Shown here: one piece after another, positions 60,027-64,000 of the stretch
Position numbering within the stretch: position 1 is the first letter of the stretch
Layout: every line of letters starts with the position of its first letter
Source: Hyphomonas sp.
Lineage (GTDB): Bacteria; Pseudomonadota; Alphaproteobacteria; Caulobacterales; Hyphomonadaceae
Direction: 5' to 3'
Length of the DNA: 64,000 nt
NCBI RefSeq assembly: GCF_016125515.1
Contig: NZ_WGLO01000012.1
Coordinates: 1 to 64,000, forward strand
Notes under the pieces: generated by a model
Told to the model about the DNA's origin: nothing
Database searches by the model: none
What the model saw: only the letters and a program-made list of their open reading frames with translations
Translations under genes and position numbers: made by a program

Positions 60027-61456
60027 CGCGGTAGACCCGCCGCTGCAAATGACGCCCAACCGCCGGTACCGAGTTCACTGATGAAGACCAAGAACACGAT
60101 GCCCGCAACGATGGCGCTGAGCACCACCGTCATCATCACCGAAACGTCCACATTTTCGAAGCGCTCCGTGGGCTCGTCGAACCACATGATCTTGATGAGG
60201 CGCAAGTAGTACCCCAGCGAGATGACGGACGCGATTACCACCAGAATGGCCAGCGGCATCAGCCCGGCATCGAGACCTGCGCGCAGGACTTCGAACTTGC
60301 CGAAGAACCCGCCGAAGGGCGGAAGACCGGCGATGGAGAAAATCAGGACGGACAGGGTGACCGCAAGAACCGGCTTGGTGCGGGCAAGCCCGCCCAGCTC
60401 GGAAATCCCTTCGACCATGCCGCCGCGGCGGCGCATCGCGAGCACGCCCGCGAAAAGGCCGAGCGAGGTGACCGCATAGATGGTCGAGAAAGTCAGCAAG
60501 GCCGGGGCGCCCATCTCCTGCCCTGCCGCCACAGCGACGAGCGCGTAACCGACGTTGGCGATCGATGAATAGCCGAGGAGGCGTTTGATATTGGTCTGGG
60601 TCAGCGCGCCCAACGAGCCGATGATCATCGACATGCCGGCGATGATCGCGACGATGAGCTGCCATTGATCCATGGCCGCGCCGAACACCGTGAACAGGAC
60701 ATTGGCAAAGACGACCGTCGAGGCCAGCTTGGGCGCCGAAGCGAAGAAAGCGACGACCGACGTGGGCGCGCCTTCGTAGACGTCCGGCGTCCAGACGTGC
60801 ATCGGCGCGGCGGAAATCTTGAAGGCGAGACCGACGATCATCAGCACCATGCCGAACATCGTGCCGGTCGACATGCCGGACGCGGCGATACCGGCAAAAG
60901 ACGTCGTGCCGGTAAAGCCGTAAACCAGCGATGCGCCGTAGAGCAGCATTCCCGAAGCCAGCGCGCCCAGCACGAAATACTTCAGGCCTGCTTCAGACGA
61001 ACGCGCCGAGTCGCGATGGAACGCCGCGAGCACGTAGGACGAAAGGCTGAGCGTCTCGATACCCATGTACAGCGTCATCAGGTCGGCCGCCGACAGGATG
61101 ATGCCCATGCCGAGGCTCGCGAAAATCGTCAGCAGAGCATATTCGTAGCGGCTCGTTTCATGACGTTTCAGGAAGCCCTCCGAAACGAACAGCGCGATAC
61201 CGGCCAGCACGAAGCTGAACACCTTCGCGAAATTCACAAACGCATTCGTCCGCACGAGGCCGCCAAAGGCCTCGCCGCCATTCAGGTGGATGGCGGCCAG
61301 AGCCGCCGCACCAAAGAGCGACAGCGCACCGAACTTGAAGGACAGGGAGTTGAACCGCTCGCCAAACACCGCGCCGATCAGCACACCGGTCAGGCCTGCC
61401 AGCGCCAGCCAGAGCTCTGGCGCAACCGTCATCAGGATTGAGGTGAAATCCAGCAT
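60023..61456 (-). CDS. nuoN: NADH-quinone oxidoreductase subunit N
   Basis: Proton-pumping antiporter-like subunit of complex I. 477 residues with about 14 membrane segments. The family stretch [17 protein letters not shown] and the conserved lysine and glutamate in the membrane core are present. [17 protein letters not shown] is a signature. Follows nuoM by three bases. Confidence 0.95.
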   Translation of the reverse strand: MLDFTSILMTVAPELWLALAGLTGVLIGAVFGERFNSLSFKFGALSLFGAAALAAIHLNGGEAFGGLVRTNAFVNFAKVFSFVLAGIALFVSEGFLKRHETSRYEYALLTIFASLGMGIILSAADLMTLYMGIETLSLSSYVLAAFHRDSARSSEAGLKYFVLGALASGMLLYGASLVYGFTGTTSFAGIAASGMSTGTMFGMVLMIVGLAFKISAAPMHVWTPDVYEGAPTSVVAFFASAPKLASTVVFANVLFTVFGAAMDQWQLIVAIIAGMSMIIGSLGALTQTNIKRLLGYSSIANVGYALVAVAAGQEMGAPALLTFSTIYAVTSLGLFAGVLAMRRRGGMVEGISELGGLARTKPVLAVTLSVLIFSIAGLPPFGGFFGKFEVLRAGLDAGLMPLAILVVIASVISLGYYLRLIKIMWFDEPTERFENVDVSVMMTVVLSAIVAGIVFLVFISELGTGGWASFAAAGLPR

Positions 61457-61459
61457 GTT

Positions 61460-62962
61460 CTACTGGCCCCCGGCCATCATCGACAGGATCCGCAAACTGG
61501 AGCTGTCGGTAAGATTGAAGATCAGGTTCGGCGCGACACCGAAAAGAAGCGTCAGCACAGCGAGCGGTGCGAGGCACACCCACTCGATCAGGTTCATGTC
61601 CTTGATGCCTTGCAGCGCAGGATTGGTGATCTCGCCGAACACCGTGCGCCGATAGAGCGTCAGCATGTAGACCGCCGAGAAGATCACGCCGAGCGCCGCA
61701 CCGGCAGCTGCCCAGGACGCGGCGGCGAAACCGCCAACCATCGTGAGGATCTCCCCCACAAAGCCACTGGTACCCGGCAGGCCGACGTTGGCCATCGTGA
61801 ACAGCATGAAGAAGGACGCATAGATCGGCATCCGGTTCACCAAACCGCCATAGGCAGCGATCTCGCGGGTGTGCATTCGGTCGTAGACAACGCCCACGAT
61901 GAGGAACAGCGCGCCCGAAATGATCCCGTGGCTGAGCATCTGGAACACCGCGCCCTGCACGCCGGTCTCGTTGAACGAGAAGATGCCGAGGGTCACAAAA
62001 CCCATGTGTGCAACCGACGAATAGGCAATCAGCTTCTTCATGTCGGTCTGACGCCAGGCGACCAGCGACGTATAGACGATCGCAATCACCGCCAGCGCGA
62101 ACATTGCAGGCTGGAACAGGTGGCTGGCATCCGGGAACATCGGCAACGAGAAACGCAGGAAGCCGTAGCCGCCCATCTTCAACAGCACACCGGCCAGGAT
62201 CACCGAGCCGGCAGTGGGCGCCTGGACGTGCGCATCCGGCAACCAGGTGTGCACGGGCCACATCGGCAGTTTCACCGCGAAGGACGCGGCGAAGGCCAGC
62301 CAGAGCCAGGTCTGGACCTCGGGTGCAAAGGCGAATTTCTCCAGCACCTCAAAGTCGGCCGAGCCCGCCGCGATGATCATGTAGACCATGGCGATCAGCA
62401 TCAGCAGCGAACCGATCAGCGTGTAGAGAAAGAACTTGAACGCCGCATAGACGCGGTCCTTGCCGCCCCAAATGCCCACGATCAGGAACATCGGGATCAG
62501 GCCCGCCTCGAAGAAGATGTAGAACAGCACCAGATCGAGCGAAACGAAGACGCCGATCATGAAGGTTTCGAGCACGAGGAAGGCAATCACGTATTCGGTG
62601 ACGCGTTTCTCGATCGAGTTCCAGCTGGCCAGCAAGCAGATCGGCGTAAGGAAGGTCGTCAGCAGCACCAGCGAAAGCGAAAGACCATCGACGCCCAGCT
62701 TGAAGCTGATCGGTCCGTACCAGGCATATTGCTCAACGAGCTGGTAGCCCGCCTGCCCGCGGTCGAAAGACACGAATGCCGCGACCGAAGCCACGAAGGT
62801 GGCCGCAGAAATGATGACACCTGCCAGCAGCACGGTCTTGCCGGACTCGGCAGCGCCGTTACCCTGCCGCCCGCCCGTAGTGGCCGAGCGCACGAGCATG
62901 ACGAGCAGCGCCCCCACCAACGGCAGGAAAGTCATGACAGTCAGGATCGGAAAGCCGCCCAT
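61460..62962 (-). CDS. nuoM: NADH-quinone oxidoreductase subunit M
   Basis: 500 residues with about 14 membrane segments. [48 protein letters not shown] and [16 protein letters not shown] are NuoM signatures with the conserved pumping residues. Start at 62962 because it overlaps the nuoL stop (TGATG) and begins the family sequence. Confidence 0.96.
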   Translation of the reverse strand: MGGFPILTVMTFLPLVGALLVMLVRSATTGGRQGNGAAESGKTVLLAGVIISAATFVASVAAFVSFDRGQAGYQLVEQYAWYGPISFKLGVDGLSLSLVLLTTFLTPICLLASWNSIEKRVTEYVIAFLVLETFMIGVFVSLDLVLFYIFFEAGLIPMFLIVGIWGGKDRVYAAFKFFLYTLIGSLLMLIAMVYMIIAAGSADFEVLEKFAFAPEVQTWLWLAFAASFAVKLPMWPVHTWLPDAHVQAPTAGSVILAGVLLKMGGYGFLRFSLPMFPDASHLFQPAMFALAVIAIVYTSLVAWRQTDMKKLIAYSSVAHMGFVTLGIFSFNETGVQGAVFQMLSHGIISGALFLIVGVVYDRMHTREIAAYGGLVNRMPIYASFFMLFTMANVGLPGTSGFVGEILTMVGGFAAASWAAAGAALGVIFSAVYMLTLYRRTVFGEITNPALQGIKDMNLIEWVCLAPLAVLTLLFGVAPNLIFNLTDSSSLRILSMMAGGQ

Positions 62963-64000
62963 CAGTTTGCGCCTCCGGCGCGCAGCCACAGAATGGCACC
63001 GAACGTGATCGCTGCGCCGATGATCACGAATGCATAGTGATAGAGATAGCCTGAGTGCATGCGCGACAGGATCCGGGCGCTGACGCTTGTGACTTTCGCC
63101 ACGCCGTCCGGACCGATGCCGTCGATGACCTTCTTGTCAGCGCGCCAGAAGATGTTGCCGAGGAAGGCCGCGCCGCGCACCAGCGTCGCGTTGTAGATCT
63201 CGTCGAAGTACCACTTGTTCGAGAACAGCGCGTGCAACGGGCCGCCACTGTCGGCAACGCGTTTGCCGATGCCGCGGTTGAACAGATAGGTGAACGTCGC
63301 GATCAGGAAACCGCCAATAGTGACGATCAGAGGGGCATAGATCACCCATTCAGGAACGTCGTGGCGTCCATGCAGGACATGGTTCTCGGCCGAGCGATAG
63401 ATCGCGCCTGCCCAGAAGGCATCGTTCTGCCCATCCACGAAGGCGTTGTAGAAATACAGACCGGCAAACATCGCGCCGAGGCTCAGCAGCGCCAACGGGA
63501 TCAGCATCACAGCCGGGCTTTCGTGCGGCGTATGATCATGTCCATGCGCATGATCGTCGTTTGCATCATGTGCATCGTGACCATGTGCGTGATCATCATG
63601 GTGATCCGCATGCGCGAGGTGCGGCCCCGGGCCATGGAACGTCATGTAGATGAGACGCCAGGAATAGAAGCTCGTCAGGAACGCCGCGACCAAGCCGAAC
63701 CAGAAGGCCATCTGCGCAAACGATACCTGAGCCATCGCGCCGGCGAAGGTGCTTTCGAGGATCGCATCCTTCGAGAAGAAGCCAGAAAAGCCGATTTTCG
63801 TGTGCGGCACCCCGAGGCCAATGATGGCAATCGTGCCGATCATCATGGCCGCGTAGGTCAGCGGCATGAATTTCGCCAGGCCGCCCATTTTCCGCATGTC
63901 CTGCTCGTGGTGCATGCCGTGAATGACCGAGCCAGCGCCAAGGAACAGCAGCGCCTTGAAGAAGGCGTGCGTGAACAGGTGGAACATCGCCGCCTCATAC
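62962..64000 (-). CDS. nuoL: NADH-quinone oxidoreductase subunit L (5' part beyond window)
   Basis: The last 345 or so codons are present; the reading frame stays open at the window edge ([41 protein letters not shown] contains the conserved [21 protein letters not shown] region). Contains the C-terminal membrane segments and the long lateral helix region. An extended loop rich in His, Asp and Ala lies at about 63528-63624, between membrane segments. Heads the nuoLMN-birA-coaX run. Confidence 0.95.
   Translation of the reverse strand, partial: YEAAMFHLFTHAFFKALLFLGAGSVIHGMHHEQDMRKMGGLAKFMPLTYAAMMIGTIAIIGLGVPHTKIGFSGFFSKDAILESTFAGAMAQVSFAQMAFWFGLVAAFLTSFYSWRLIYMTFHGPGPHLAHADHHDDHAHGHDAHDANDDHAHGHDHTPHESPAVMLIPLALLSLGAMFAGLYFYNAFVDGQNDAFWAGAIYRSAENHVLHGRHDVPEWVIYAPLIVTIGGFLIATFTYLFNRGIGKRVADSGGPLHALFSNKWYFDEIYNATLVRGAAFLGNIFWRADKKVIDGIGPDGVAKVTSVSARILSRMHSGYLYHYAFVIIGAAITFGAILWLRAGGAN

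Overview
The window is a chromosomal segment of an alphaproteobacterium. A Caulobacterales/Hyphomonadaceae-like lineage fits best, but that placement is inferred from synteny and motif style, not from a search. Supporting signs are a GAAC-N7-GAAC SOS box at lexA, LpxI in place of LpxH, a short ProS beside lolCD, and the cluster nuoLMN-birA-coaX-rnj-mce-DUF1467-proS-lolCD-dnaE. Genes are dense, with many 1-4 bp start/stop overlaps. The only intergenic stretch over 300 bp is 31570-32179, and it holds a decayed comEC.

Region 1-5014 is accessory DNA. It contains the 3' end of an IS21-type element whose terminus cuts off the end of arsC. Next comes an arsenic operon (arsR, an outer-membrane beta-barrel gene, ACR3-type arsB, arsC), then a P4-type tyrosine integrase. 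An array of TACCGTCAG repeats separates the integrase from the 3' end of guaA. This looks like one end of a genomic island integrated at the end of guaA; the other end lies outside the window.

Region 5015-17021 is core and semi-core: guaA, an RsmB-type rRNA methyltransferase, a DUF1330 protein, a GNAT enzyme, guaB, an indoleamine 2,3-dioxygenase-like gene, two related eight-cysteine lipoproteins, a GFA-type zinc protein, rlmE, a Ppx/GppA phosphatase, hspQ, a small coupled gene, and hldE.

Region 17098-21962 is a co-directional stress cluster: DNA photolyase, FAD oxidoreductase, DUF1365 protein and cyclopropane-fatty-acid synthase. It is preceded by a sequence matching the RpoE-ChrR (singlet-oxygen) ECF promoter.

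Region 21969-34991 holds pyrG, secG and tpiA on the minus strand. On the plus strand follow ppiD-trpE-trpG-trpD-trpC, lexA with its SOS box, a comEC relic on the minus strand, then gltX and gltA.

Region 34978-49171 (minus strand) is the envelope and translation super-cluster: rpsB-tsf, terminator, pyrH-frr-uppS-cdsA-dxr-rseP-bamA-ompH-lpxD-lpxA-lpxI-lpxB. It makes undecaprenyl, isoprenoid, phospholipid and lipid A precursors and the outer-membrane assembly machinery. fabZ, usual between lpxD and lpxA, is absent here.

Region 49319-64000 (minus strand) is nuoL(partial)-nuoM-nuoN-birA-coaX-rnj-mce-DUF1467-proS-lolC-lolD-dnaE. No tRNA, rRNA or CRISPR array was seen.
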